From positions 1 to 38,339 of the forward strand of contig NZ_JACJQA010000001.1 of the NCBI RefSeq assembly GCF_014696355.1: a stretch of 38,339 bases of DNA, read 5' to 3'. A program made the position numbers and the translations under genes. Numbering within the stretch: the first letter of the stretch is position 1; each line of letters starts with the position of its first letter. The stretch comes from Pseudanabaena sp. FACHB-1998 (GTDB lineage Bacteria > Cyanobacteriota > Cyanobacteriia > Pseudanabaenales > Pseudanabaenaceae). The notes under the pieces were generated by a model. The model did no database searches. It saw nothing but the letters and a program-made list of their open reading frames with translations, and had not been told where the DNA came from. Shown in pieces: positions 23,921-32,536 of the stretch.

Positions 23921-26353
23921 ATCCCAATTTTGTGAATGGGTATTAATTGGCAAAGCGATCGTAAACTTTGTCCCTACATTAATTTCACTTTCACAGCTAA
24001 TCGTTCCCTTAAGATTTTGGGTGACAAGGTTATAGATGATATGTAGCCCTAAGCCGCTACCACCTCGATCTCTGGCGGTGGTAAAAAAAGGCTCAAAAAT
24101 CCTTGGTAAATGTTCGGGCGTAATGCCCTTGCCATCATCAGAATAAATAATTACGAGCTGATCTTCTTTTTGCATCAGTTCAAATTGGAGCTTTCCTTTT
24201 TTTTCTAATCCTTGATAGGCATGGGTTAGAGAATTCATCACTAAGTTCGTAACAATTTGCGAGAAGATGCCCGGATAACTCTGAATAGCGATCGCCTGAT
24301 CCCCATGAACAAAAACTTGATGGGGGGTGTATTTGATCTGCGGCGCTAGGCTAATTAAAATCTTTTCGATATAGTCTTTTACGAGAAATTCCCGCTGATC
24401 TAAGCTGGATTGATCGACCGCAACCTGTTTAAAGTTTTGAATCAATTCGGCGGCGCGTTGCAAATTCTCTAAAAGAATTTCGCTACTACTTTTGGCTTTA
24501 TCTAAATATGCTTGTAGGCTAGATTTTTTGAGTTCGCCCCGATAAAAAGACTCATTAAATTTTTGCGTAGCACCTTCAAGGATCGAAGCCGCCATTAAAC
24601 TATTGCCAACGGGGGTATTCACTTCATGGGCAATCCCTGCCACCATACTGCCGAGGGCGGCGTATTTTTCGGACTCGACCAGTTGCTTTTGGGTGGTTTG
24701 GAGTTCGTCCAAAGTGGTTGCTAGTTCGAGATTTTTGTGGTGAATGGCTAATTCGGCTTGTTTGCGATCGCTAATATTGCGGATCATAAATAGCACCTCA
24801 TTGGCTCCACTTACGACGATGCGAACCTCTTCATGTTGGTATTTGCCATCCACATAGATTTTCTGCTCATATATCTGGATCTGACCTGTAATTAGAGCCT
24901 GATGAATATGAAAAAGGTGGCGATCGCTAATTTCGGGCGGGAGAATTTGGGAAAGGTGCTTACCAACATTCTCAAAGTCAGGATATACAACCGCGATCTC
25001 CTTGCTGTAGTTGATTAGTCCCAAATAAATTCCATCGCTACTGACATTGAACATCAAATCAGGAATGACAGCCAGAATCGCTCGTCTACGAGCTTCGCTA
25101 CCACTAAGTGCGGTATAACCTGTGATCGCTATAGATGAGCCGAATAGAGCCAGCAAGGATGGAACGATCGGAATCCACCACCCCTGTAGAAATAGGATAT
25201 AACTAGCCGTGAATAGGCTCACCCCCACCCCTGCGATCGTAAGAAATGTCCAAGGTATACGGAAGGTAAACTTTGATAGCTCGATTTTGCTGGGTCTATG
25301 GCAATTCCAGCAAAATGCGCCACTGGCGATCGCCCAGATGGCGATCCAGAGGCATTCAATCGGTTTTGACCAGACTCGTAAAATAGGTCGATCATCAAGG
25401 GCATTGGCAATTAATTGACTGGCAATATTTGCATGAAGAACTACGCCACTGGTAATGGGAAAAGAATTGCCTAGAGTCGTACTGTTGTAGGGAGTAATAA
25501 AGTAATCGGTGTCACTCTCGGCAGTAATTCCAATTAAAACAAGGCGATCGCGAAATATATCATTGGGAATCTCTCCCTGTAAGATTTGAGTCAGTGAGAC
25601 AGAACGAAAATCATCCTTAAAAGTGCGAAAGTTCGATAATATTTGATAGCCGCCTACTTCTTGATTGACATAACCGCCATCATTTCCCCCCATGGGCGAG
25701 AAGGTTGCCTTGCCTAACTTGTAGGTTGGTATTTTGGGATCGATAACTTCAGGGAGAATGTTTTCTTGTTTTAGATATTGCAACGCTAGAGAGGCGCTTA
25801 AGCTGGGAACTGCTTTGCCTTGTCCATCCTTAAGGGAGATTAGTACACGCCGAATTTTGCCATCGCGATCGGGCGGAAAATCATTAGCAGCGACTTGATT
25901 TAGTTCTTCGAGAACTGGCGGAGCAGCTACACTGCTACCTTCGCGATTAGCGATAACTTTCCTGATTCCAATCAGATTTGGGGTGGATTTAAAGACTTTT
26001 ACTAGTTCCTGATATTCAGAACCATACTCTTTCGGTACTGGCAAATCGCGGTAGATATCTAGTCCGATGGCTCTAGGCTGTTGTTCTCTGATTACATTGA
26101 GAAGTTTAGCGAGAGTATCATCGGTAATTGGATAACCAAATTTTTTGATGTCAGATTCATTGATCGACACAAGCACAATGCGGTTATCTCGCGGCTCATG
26201 CGGTCGCCATTGAAAGAATAAATCATAAATCGATAGCTCAAGGGGCTGTAAAACACCCAAAAAGCGTATTCCTAGCAAAATTCCTGTTGTTATAGGAATA
26301 ATGGCAAAGAACTCTTTGCATTTCCAAATTCTTTTTTTGAGATTAATCCACAT
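23897..26353 (-). CDS. CHASE2-PAS sensor histidine kinase
   Basis: An 818-residue membrane sensor kinase. A first transmembrane helix (about 15-35) is followed by an extracytoplasmic CHASE2 domain (about 40-320, including YDLFFQWRPHEPRDNRIVLV and AIGLDIYRD). Then come three closely spaced helices (about 325-420), a PAS domain (about 430-535) and a dimerisation domain with phospho-acceptor His576 in GIAHEVNTP. The ATPase domain has NLVMNSLTHAY, DDGKGITPEHL and GGSGLGLHIIYNLV. The ATG is nine bases after the tpsB stop, so the two are one operon. The sensed signal is unknown. CHASE2 proteins commonly lie near haemagglutinin and CHAT genes in cyanobacteria. The kinase 10 kb downstream (36210-37892) carries a receiver that could be its target. 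Confidence 0.93.
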   Translation of the reverse strand: MWINLKKRIWKCKEFFAIIPITTGILLGIRFLGVLQPLELSIYDLFFQWRPHEPRDNRIVLVSINESDIKKFGYPITDDTLAKLLNVIREQQPRAIGLDIYRDLPVPKEYGSEYQELVKVFKSTPNLIGIRKVIANREGSSVAAPPVLEELNQVAANDFPPDRDGKIRRVLISLKDGQGKAVPSLSASLALQYLKQENILPEVIDPKIPTYKLGKATFSPMGGNDGGYVNQEVGGYQILSNFRTFKDDFRSVSLTQILQGEIPNDIFRDRLVLIGITAESDTDYFITPYNSTTLGNSFPITSGVVLHANIASQLIANALDDRPILRVWSKPIECLWIAIWAIASGAFCWNCHRPSKIELSKFTFRIPWTFLTIAGVGVSLFTASYILFLQGWWIPIVPSLLALFGSSIAITGYTALSGSEARRRAILAVIPDLMFNVSSDGIYLGLINYSKEIAVVYPDFENVGKHLSQILPPEISDRHLFHIHQALITGQIQIYEQKIYVDGKYQHEEVRIVVSGANEVLFMIRNISDRKQAELAIHHKNLELATTLDELQTTQKQLVESEKYAALGSMVAGIAHEVNTPVGNSLMAASILEGATQKFNESFYRGELKKSSLQAYLDKAKSSSEILLENLQRAAELIQNFKQVAVDQSSLDQREFLVKDYIEKILISLAPQIKYTPHQVFVHGDQAIAIQSYPGIFSQIVTNLVMNSLTHAYQGLEKKGKLQFELMQKEDQLVIIYSDDGKGITPEHLPRIFEPFFTTARDRGGSGLGLHIIYNLVTQNLKGTISCESEINVGTKFTIALPINTHSQNWDSTQSHQR

Positions 26354-26362
26354 AGATAAATT

Positions 26363-28147
26363 TTAAAATGGATTAGCAGATATGGAAAAATAAATTCCAT
26401 TTTCCTGTAAGGTTTTTTTGTCCGCAGAGATACGGCTAAGGGGGATGCCCAAATCAAGGCGCATGGTTAGGCGATCGCTAATTTGTAGCCTTAATCCCAG
26501 ACCTACTGAGGCAAGGGTACTGGGATCAGGATTGGGATTTGCTAGCTGATTCCATACTGTACCAAAATCCACAAATGGCACAACCTGTAAAAGTCCGCTA
26601 ATTTCAGGAATTCGCAGCACAGGAATCCTGACTTCGGCGGATAAAAGTAACCCGTTGTCACTGAGCAGAGCATCTTGACGATAGCCGCGGAGGTTGTCTT
26701 GACCTCCCAAACTAATTTGCTCCTGCGATAAAAGTGGGCGATCGCTAAGTTGGAGATCAGCTCGCAGAAATAGCAAGGTTTCTGGAGCTAAAAGTCTTAC
26801 ATATTGAGTTTGTCCGCGCCAAGCCAAAAACTGACCATCGGGAGCGATCGCATTAATGGTTGCGCCCAAAGCATTCAGCCCTAAACTTAATTGCGATCGC
26901 GCCGCAAAAACTTCTTCGGCACTGCGCCGTACATATTCCTGAAAAAAGCGCAGGGCTGTAACTTTAGTTTGACCATTAGCATCAGAGCCAAGGGAAGGGA
27001 AAGGGATCGAGCCACCTAATAAGGAGGCGGCGCTTTGCCGATGGTTTAAAGTCAAGCCTAGAGCCAGATCTTGGGAGATATTTTGGAAGATGGGTTGGCG
27101 AATTGTCAGTTCGTAATTTCGAGAATTAGAGGCAATATCGAGCAGATTAAATGGTGATTCGATGACATTACTAGCTGAAGTTCCCAAGTTAAAGCTGATT
27201 GTCCCGTTATAAGGATTGAAGGGAATCGTGTAACTAACATCAAAAGCATTACTACCATTGGTATTGCTGTAGGACAGACTTAAGCGATCGCCTAGTCCCG
27301 TTAAGTTCGCCTCGCCCATCTGAATTTGGCGACGTTCCGAGCCAACGCTAGGAGTCCGACTATTATCAAAGCCAATTTGTGTGCTGAAGGTCTTCGCCTC
27401 GGTTACCTTGATTTCTAAGTTATTTAATCCCGCTTGCAAGCTCGGTGATAAATTTGCGGATATGCTCTCAATCAAAGGATTGATTTGTAATAGCTGTAAT
27501 GCTTCGAGGAGACGATTACGATTAAGTGGCTTGGTCGTAGCGATCGCAATTCTGGATTGGATATATCCTTCGTTAAGTCTATTTAAGCCTGTGACTCTAA
27601 GTTCTTCTATTCCCCCCTCGATGATCTGAATCTGGACGATTCCTGATTGTAAGTCCTGTTCGGGGATGTATGCCCCAGAGGTGATGTAGCCTCTTTCTAT
27701 ATAAAGTTCCGTAATCTGGGTTCTAACTTCAAATAGCTCAATAATGGAAATCGGTCGATTGGTATAGGCTTGGGTAATTACTTGGAAGTCCTGATCGCTA
27801 AAAATACTGCTGCCAATGACTGCAAACTGCTTAACTACGATCAATTCAGAAGTGCTATTAGGAGGAACTTGGGGAGACTGAGGCGTTAAGGGGTTTTGAG
27901 GGGCAAATAGACGATCTGGAGGCGGAAGTTTGGTCGGTTCTGGAGGTGTTTGGGGAGTGACTTTGGGGGCAAGATCGTTAGGAATGGCGAAGTTAGAAGG
28001 AATCGGATTAGTTTGAGAGGCGATCGCTTGAGGATAAAAATTAAAGGCGATCGCGATCGTCACCACAAAAATATATTTTTTCTCGCATTTTTGGGTGATT
28101 TTTAGATTGTCTTTAAATATGAAAATCCTCTTGTTTAATACTTTCAC
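26363..28147 (-). CDS. TpsB outer-membrane transporter (ShlB/FhaC family)
   Basis: The pore of a two-partner secretion system, exporting a TpsA protein across the outer membrane. The 594 residues have an N-terminal signal-like segment (ending QAIASQ) and a proline-rich stretch (about 60-95). Two POTRA domains follow (about 100-265, with VVKQFAVIGSSIFSDQDF and YIERGYITSGAYIPEQ), then a 16-stranded ShlB-type barrel containing LGGQDNLRGYR and a final Phe, the usual outer-membrane beta-signal. The start is GTG. It is divergent from the tpsA gene 500 bp away, its likely substrate, and co-transcribed with the CHASE2 kinase, which links export with a signalling protein. Confidence 0.93.
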   Translation of the reverse strand: MKVLNKRIFIFKDNLKITQKCEKKYIFVVTIAIAFNFYPQAIASQTNPIPSNFAIPNDLAPKVTPQTPPEPTKLPPPDRLFAPQNPLTPQSPQVPPNSTSELIVVKQFAVIGSSIFSDQDFQVITQAYTNRPISIIELFEVRTQITELYIERGYITSGAYIPEQDLQSGIVQIQIIEGGIEELRVTGLNRLNEGYIQSRIAIATTKPLNRNRLLEALQLLQINPLIESISANLSPSLQAGLNNLEIKVTEAKTFSTQIGFDNSRTPSVGSERRQIQMGEANLTGLGDRLSLSYSNTNGSNAFDVSYTIPFNPYNGTISFNLGTSASNVIESPFNLLDIASNSRNYELTIRQPIFQNISQDLALGLTLNHRQSAASLLGGSIPFPSLGSDANGQTKVTALRFFQEYVRRSAEEVFAARSQLSLGLNALGATINAIAPDGQFLAWRGQTQYVRLLAPETLLFLRADLQLSDRPLLSQEQISLGGQDNLRGYRQDALLSDNGLLLSAEVRIPVLRIPEISGLLQVVPFVDFGTVWNQLANPNPDPSTLASVGLGLRLQISDRLTMRLDLGIPLSRISADKKTLQENGIYFSISANPF

Positions 28148-28204
28148 AATAACTACTTCTAGCTTTCACTAAAACTCTATAAATCGACTTGGAGCTTATT
28201 ATTT

Positions 28205-28346
28205 ACTGATGTTACATGGAAGTTTTCAAGACCCTCACCTCTAGCCCCTCTCCCAAAAGGGGAGAGGGGAACAAGAAATTGTTTTACTCCCCTTCTCCCT
28301 TGATGGGAGAGGGGGTTGGGGGGTGAGGGTTCCATTTAACATCAGT
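28205..28346. repeat. Family E miniature element, copy 2
   Basis: A 142-bp palindromic copy of the element at 9531-9682: ACTGATGTTACATGGAA at the left, AACATCAGT at the right, and the CCCTCTCCCAAAAGG / GATGGGAGAGGG interior. The flanks here (TTATTT and TACTTA) are not a clear target duplication. Confidence 0.75.
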
Positions 28347-28400
28347 TACTTATACTCTCTTTAATCTTATCTTGAGCATCAAAACTCCTTAAAGATTCAT

Positions 28401-28510
28401 TAGTTAGGTGACGGGGTGTAATTAAATATAAAACCACAAAAGCTTTGACTTACGCTGTGAGTGTCTCACAACTTTGAATTTTGTTTTTTTTAATTATGCC
28501 TAGCTACTTG
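28401..28510. repeat. Family B inverted-repeat element, decayed
   Basis: The right end TTTAATTATGCCTAGCTACT matches the family well. The left end (TAGTTAGGTG...TGTAATTAAA) is diverged. The interior is non-palindromic. Confidence 0.45.
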
Positions 28511-28647
28511 TTTTATATATTTAGGATTAAAATTAGAAATAAATTCTCTTGTCTTGATAATCTCATTAAATTTAAATTGACGTGAGCTTATTCAAATTCT
28601 CCACCTCATCCTGATTGCCCTAATAATTATTAAGAGAAATTTAAGTA

Positions 28648-31600
28648 ATGAAGCTCGATCCTCTATGTATGCGGATCTCAGGTGCGATCGCTCTAGGCTA
28701 TTTCACTGCTGCTTTCCCTGCTTTGACTCAGATTATTCCAGATGCCACTTTACCCGTAAATTCTAGGGTCACTACAGATGGATTAATTCATACCATTGAC
28801 GGTGGTACATCGAGGGGCATTAATCTTTATCATAGTTTTCAAGATTTTTCAGTTCTCACAAACCATATAGCCTATTTTAATAATGCGTTCAATATTCAGA
28901 ATATTTTGACGCGAGTAACGGGGAATTCTATCTCTAATATTGATGGAATGATTAGAGCTAATGGAAAAGTTAATCTGTTTCTGTTAAATCCTAATGGAAT
29001 TACCTTTGGCGCAAATGCCAAATTAGATATTGGCGGCACTTTTGGGGGGAGTACAGCGAATAATCTCAAGTTTGTCGATGGGAGTGAATTTAGCGCCATC
29101 AATCCGCAGTCATCACCTTTATTAACAACTGACATTACACTGGGCTTGCAGTATGGCGCGAGTAAGGCGGGAGCCGTAATTACCAATCGAGGTAATCTCT
29201 CAACGGGACAAGACTTAGTTTTAAATGCAGACAAATTAGACCTGCAAGGGCAATTACAAGCAGGTCGCGATTTGACTTTACAGGCGCAGGATACTTTAAA
29301 AATAAGGGATACTGCTAGCATTCCCTTTGGGGGCGTTGCAGGTCGTGATTTGTTGCTTCAGGGCAATCAGTCCGTGGATATTTTTTCCCTAAATCAGCCT
29401 AATAGTGGGCTTTGGTCAGGTAGAGAGATGATTTTGCGATCGCTAAATCCTGTTATTGGCGATGCTCATTTTTATGCTAGCGGAAACTTCAGGATTGAAA
29501 ACTTAAATGGAAATACGGGAAATCTCTTAAGCCCTAATGACCCCGTAATTCTCGCAATCGGTAATGTGACTTTAGGCAACTACATCGGTGCATCGCTGCA
29601 TATTTTGGCTGGGGGAAGCGTTACGCTCGGTAATGTCACGATTACGAATAAAGGCGATGTTAGCAGTACCATAAATCCTCGAAATACGACTCTATTTAAT
29701 GCTACTAAAAGTTATGCCGATCTCGCCAGAGTCTATGTGACCGACTATCAAGCGATTAAGAATAGTGATGGCTCAGTTCAGGATGTCATCCCTATAAAAA
29801 TCCCGATTGTCATTGATGGAAGTAATCAGGCAATTTTAGACGTGCGATCGGGGCTAGATTGGGCGCAGTTAGGCGGATTGCCGACGAGTCCTCTATTTTT
29901 AGGGGCGATCGCCTCGAGCCAGAGCTATTCCAACTCTCCCACTAAAGCGGATATTACGGTAAATGGGACGATTCGCGTAGATCAACCGAGTGGATTAGTG
30001 TTATTGACCAATCAATTTACTCCTAATACTCTGCAAGGCAAAATCTCCACCCAAGAAATTGATGTGGGTACGGCTGTGATCGGAGCTAGTGCTGGGGATA
30101 TTCGTATTTATGGACGTGACGATATTGCCTTGAATGCCAACTTGATTGCTTACTCTGAGCCAACCTTTGGAAATGCGGGAAAGGGTGGCTCAGTCGCTAT
30201 TTCTACTTATTCTGGAAATATCACGATGGAATCTGATCTGTTTACAGATTCTTTTACTCTATTGGGTGATGCAAGTAATGCGGGCAAAATTTCCTTGTCT
30301 TCTTATTCAGGAAATATCAATCTTAATAACATCTATTTTGAATCATCTTCATTCACCTATGACGGGAACTCTGCAAATGCTGGAGATATCGCGCTTACGT
30401 CTTACTCTGGCAATATTAATGTTACTCGTCCACTTTGGAAATCTCCTTCGGTATCGCTAACAAATGGTTCTTCAGGGAATGCAGGCGCAGCTTCCTTTGC
30501 CACTTATTCTGGCAATATTACTATCAAGAATGCTAAAAGTTTCTTTGGCGACAAAGGCACGTATTTAGATACAGGTACTTACTCTGGCTCTAAGTCTTCT
30601 GGCAATGGAGGCGCGTTTTCTTTAGCTAGTAACTCTGGTAATATTTCGCTGATTAATGCGCCGCTTAATTCTTCCACAGCTTCCTATTCATCCTCAAAAT
30701 CTGAATACGCTGGTAATGGAGGCGCGATTTCTCTAGCCACTGCTTCGGGTGATATTAACCTTAATGACTTAACTCTGTATTCGTATTCCTTCTCGCCATC
30801 GACTAATGCGCGAAAGGGAGGAGCAATTTCTTTGTATTCTGGCTCTGGAAATATTAAGCTGAACAACTCAACCTTGTCAGCATACTCATTTGCGCCTTTG
30901 GCAAGTTCTCAAAATGGCGGATCAGTATCTATCTCTACTCCCAAGGGGAATATTATCAGTGATTTAACTAGCTATATATTGTCGTTCTCTATTTCCAAGT
31001 TGGGAGCCAATAGTGGGAATGGTGGTGAAATTACCCTTGTGGCGAAAAATCAAATTACTAATCTTGGTTTGTTTACCTCATCGGCTTTTGGGCAAGCGGG
31101 AACGGTAAATATTAAAGGATTAAGTGATTTAACGATCGCTAGTTTGCAAGTGATCACCAGTAAGACCGTAAACTTCCCTAAGCGCGATTACGATATTAAT
31201 GACCCCAATACTTTTATCACGACAATTTTTGGTACGGGACAAAGTGGGCGATCGGGAGATGTCAAGATCCTAGGTTCCCGAAATCTCAACTTTGACAATA
31301 CTTTAATCCTCAGTACGACCCAAGGAATTGACCCTGCTGGCAATATTTTCATTGCTAGCCCTAACTTCATCACCTTCCAAAAGAATAGTCAAATTTTGAG
31401 TAATACCAATAGCCTTGGCAATGCAGGAAATATTGCGGTTGAGGCAGGTGAGGGCATCATTTTTAAAGATAATAGCCAAATTACTGCCCAAACTAGTAGT
31501 GATGGAAAAGCTGGTAATATCGACATTAAGGCAAGGAATTCGATTCTCTTTACCTCAGGGACTGGCTTATTTGCTAATACAACTAAAGGCTCCAAAGGGG

Positions 31601-32469
31601 ATGGCGGTAATATTACGATCGATCCGCAGTTTGTTACTCTTCAAGATGGTGCAGCGATCGCCGTCGGTAGTCTTGGCTCTGGGGTGGGGGGAAGCATTGC
31701 CATCACTGCTAATTATCTTTCTCTTCTCAATGCTTCCACTATTAGCGCCTCAACTGCTAGCAGCAATGGCGGTAACATTACTTTAAACGTTCCCAATATC
31801 TTACTTCTGCGAGGGGGGAGCCAAATTAGTACTACGGCAGGTACAACGCAGTCGGGCGGCAATGGTGGCAACATTAATATTAATGCGGGATTCATCGTTG
31901 GCGTGAAAGAAGAAGATAGCAATATTTTTGCTAATGCTTTTACGGGTAATGGAGGTAGTATTAACATTGCAACTAGGGGCATTTATGGTCTAACATTCCG
32001 TTTGCAACCCACAGACTTTAGCGATATAACGGCTAGCTCTGAATTTGGTTTGCAAGGAAATGTCATTGTGACTACTCCTGAGGTCGATCCTAGTCGGGGA
32101 TTAACTTCTTTGCCTGTCAATCTCACCGATCCATCTAAGGAAATTAGTCAAAGTTGTGCCGTGGGAGGAAAGTTATCGGGTCGAGATAATAGCTTTACAG
32201 TTTCAGGAAGAGGGGGATTGCCCAAAAGTCCTAATGATGAACTGTCTAGTATTCAACCTTTGGCAGAACTAGCCGAAGTTGTGCCAAAGAGCTATATAGC
32301 TAAGAATTCGGAACTAAAGCCAGAATTTATAAAAGAACTTCCTCAACCTATTGTGGAAGCCAATACGATCGCCCGCGATCGCGATGGCAAGCTCCGATTA
32401 ATGGCGGCGATGAATCCGCTTAGCCCTGTCATACCTCGGCTTGCCTGTGCGAAGGACTTAGTAAATTAA
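28648..32469 (+). CDS. TpsA filamentous-haemagglutinin-like exoprotein
   Basis: A 1273-residue secreted beta-helix protein. A signal-like N-terminus (about 1-27) is followed by the haemagglutinin secretion domain: SRGINLYHSFQDFSV, a conserved NxNGITFGANAKLDIGGTF segment, and NLSTGQDLVL. Residues about 511-770 contain eight repeats of 33-42 residues with the core G-x-I-S-L-x-S-Y-S-G-N-I. The rest is Gly/Asn-rich helix. The C-terminus has SCAVGGKLSGRDNSFTVSGR and RLACAKD, two Cys in a tail found in many cyanobacterial relatives. TpsB, encoded divergently, is the probable exporter. The product is likely a surface adhesin or matrix protein. No toxin domain is seen at the C-terminus, which argues against contact-dependent inhibition. 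Confidence 0.92.
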   Translation: MKLDPLCMRISGAIALGYFTAAFPALTQIIPDATLPVNSRVTTDGLIHTIDGGTSRGINLYHSFQDFSVLTNHIAYFNNAFNIQNILTRVTGNSISNIDGMIRANGKVNLFLLNPNGITFGANAKLDIGGTFGGSTANNLKFVDGSEFSAINPQSSPLLTTDITLGLQYGASKAGAVITNRGNLSTGQDLVLNADKLDLQGQLQAGRDLTLQAQDTLKIRDTASIPFGGVAGRDLLLQGNQSVDIFSLNQPNSGLWSGREMILRSLNPVIGDAHFYASGNFRIENLNGNTGNLLSPNDPVILAIGNVTLGNYIGASLHILAGGSVTLGNVTITNKGDVSSTINPRNTTLFNATKSYADLARVYVTDYQAIKNSDGSVQDVIPIKIPIVIDGSNQAILDVRSGLDWAQLGGLPTSPLFLGAIASSQSYSNSPTKADITVNGTIRVDQPSGLVLLTNQFTPNTLQGKISTQEIDVGTAVIGASAGDIRIYGRDDIALNANLIAYSEPTFGNAGKGGSVAISTYSGNITMESDLFTDSFTLLGDASNAGKISLSSYSGNINLNNIYFESSSFTYDGNSANAGDIALTSYSGNINVTRPLWKSPSVSLTNGSSGNAGAASFATYSGNITIKNAKSFFGDKGTYLDTGTYSGSKSSGNGGAFSLASNSGNISLINAPLNSSTASYSSSKSEYAGNGGAISLATASGDINLNDLTLYSYSFSPSTNARKGGAISLYSGSGNIKLNNSTLSAYSFAPLASSQNGGSVSISTPKGNIISDLTSYILSFSISKLGANSGNGGEITLVAKNQITNLGLFTSSAFGQAGTVNIKGLSDLTIASLQVITSKTVNFPKRDYDINDPNTFITTIFGTGQSGRSGDVKILGSRNLNFDNTLILSTTQGIDPAGNIFIASPNFITFQKNSQILSNTNSLGNAGNIAVEAGEGIIFKDNSQITAQTSSDGKAGNIDIKARNSILFTSGTGLFANTTKGSKGDGGNITIDPQFVTLQDGAAIAVGSLGSGVGGSIAITANYLSLLNASTISASTASSNGGNITLNVPNILLLRGGSQISTTAGTTQSGGNGGNININAGFIVGVKEEDSNIFANAFTGNGGSINIATRGIYGLTFRLQPTDFSDITASSEFGLQGNVIVTTPEVDPSRGLTSLPVNLTDPSKEISQSCAVGGKLSGRDNSFTVSGRGGLPKSPNDELSSIQPLAELAEVVPKSYIAKNSELKPEFIKELPQPIVEANTIARDRDGKLRLMAAMNPLSPVIPRLACAKDLVN

Positions 32470-32521
32470 AGAACCAATTTTTAGTTGGTGCGGCAAAGCT
32501 TCACCAACTAAAAAATTGTAA
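32466..32521. repeat. Family C inverted repeat between tpsA and the CHAT gene
   Basis: TTAAAGAACCAATTTTTAGTTGGTG pairs with CACCAACTAAAAAATTG; the outer right end has decayed. It begins within the tpsA stop codon and may act as terminator or stabiliser, leaving only 15 bp to the next start codon. Confidence 0.55.
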
Positions 32522-32536
32522 ATAAAGAGCAAAACT

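Larger units (their letters stand above)
28148..28647. other. Divergent intergenic region of tpsB and tpsA with two repeat elements
   Basis: Five hundred bases containing both divergent promoters. A family E element (28205-28346) and a decayed family B element (28401-28510) take up half of it. The last 135 bp before tpsA are AT-rich with AAGAGAA near the start codon. No reading frame is credible. Confidence 0.6.

Noticed and set aside
28896-29321. Open frame of 141 codons on the - strand inside tpsA
   Set aside because: It lies wholly antisense to the conserved haemagglutinin secretion domain, has a Lys/Pro/Leu-biased composition and no ribosome-binding site. A shadow of the real gene.
30178-30960. 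Regular repeats that might suggest a CRISPR array
   Set aside because: The repeats are in frame, diverged at the DNA level, and encode a beta-helix protein. No cas gene is present.
31415-31786. Open frame of 123 codons in another + frame inside tpsA
   Set aside because: The tpsA frame continues unbroken with beta-helix repeats through this part. The alternative frame has no recognisable features.
28648-32469. Contact-dependent inhibition toxin (CdiA) reading of tpsA
   Set aside because: No toxin-type C-terminal domain or VENN-like boundary is seen, and no small immunity gene follows. The C-terminal Cys-bearing tail is that of non-toxic cyanobacterial exoproteins.
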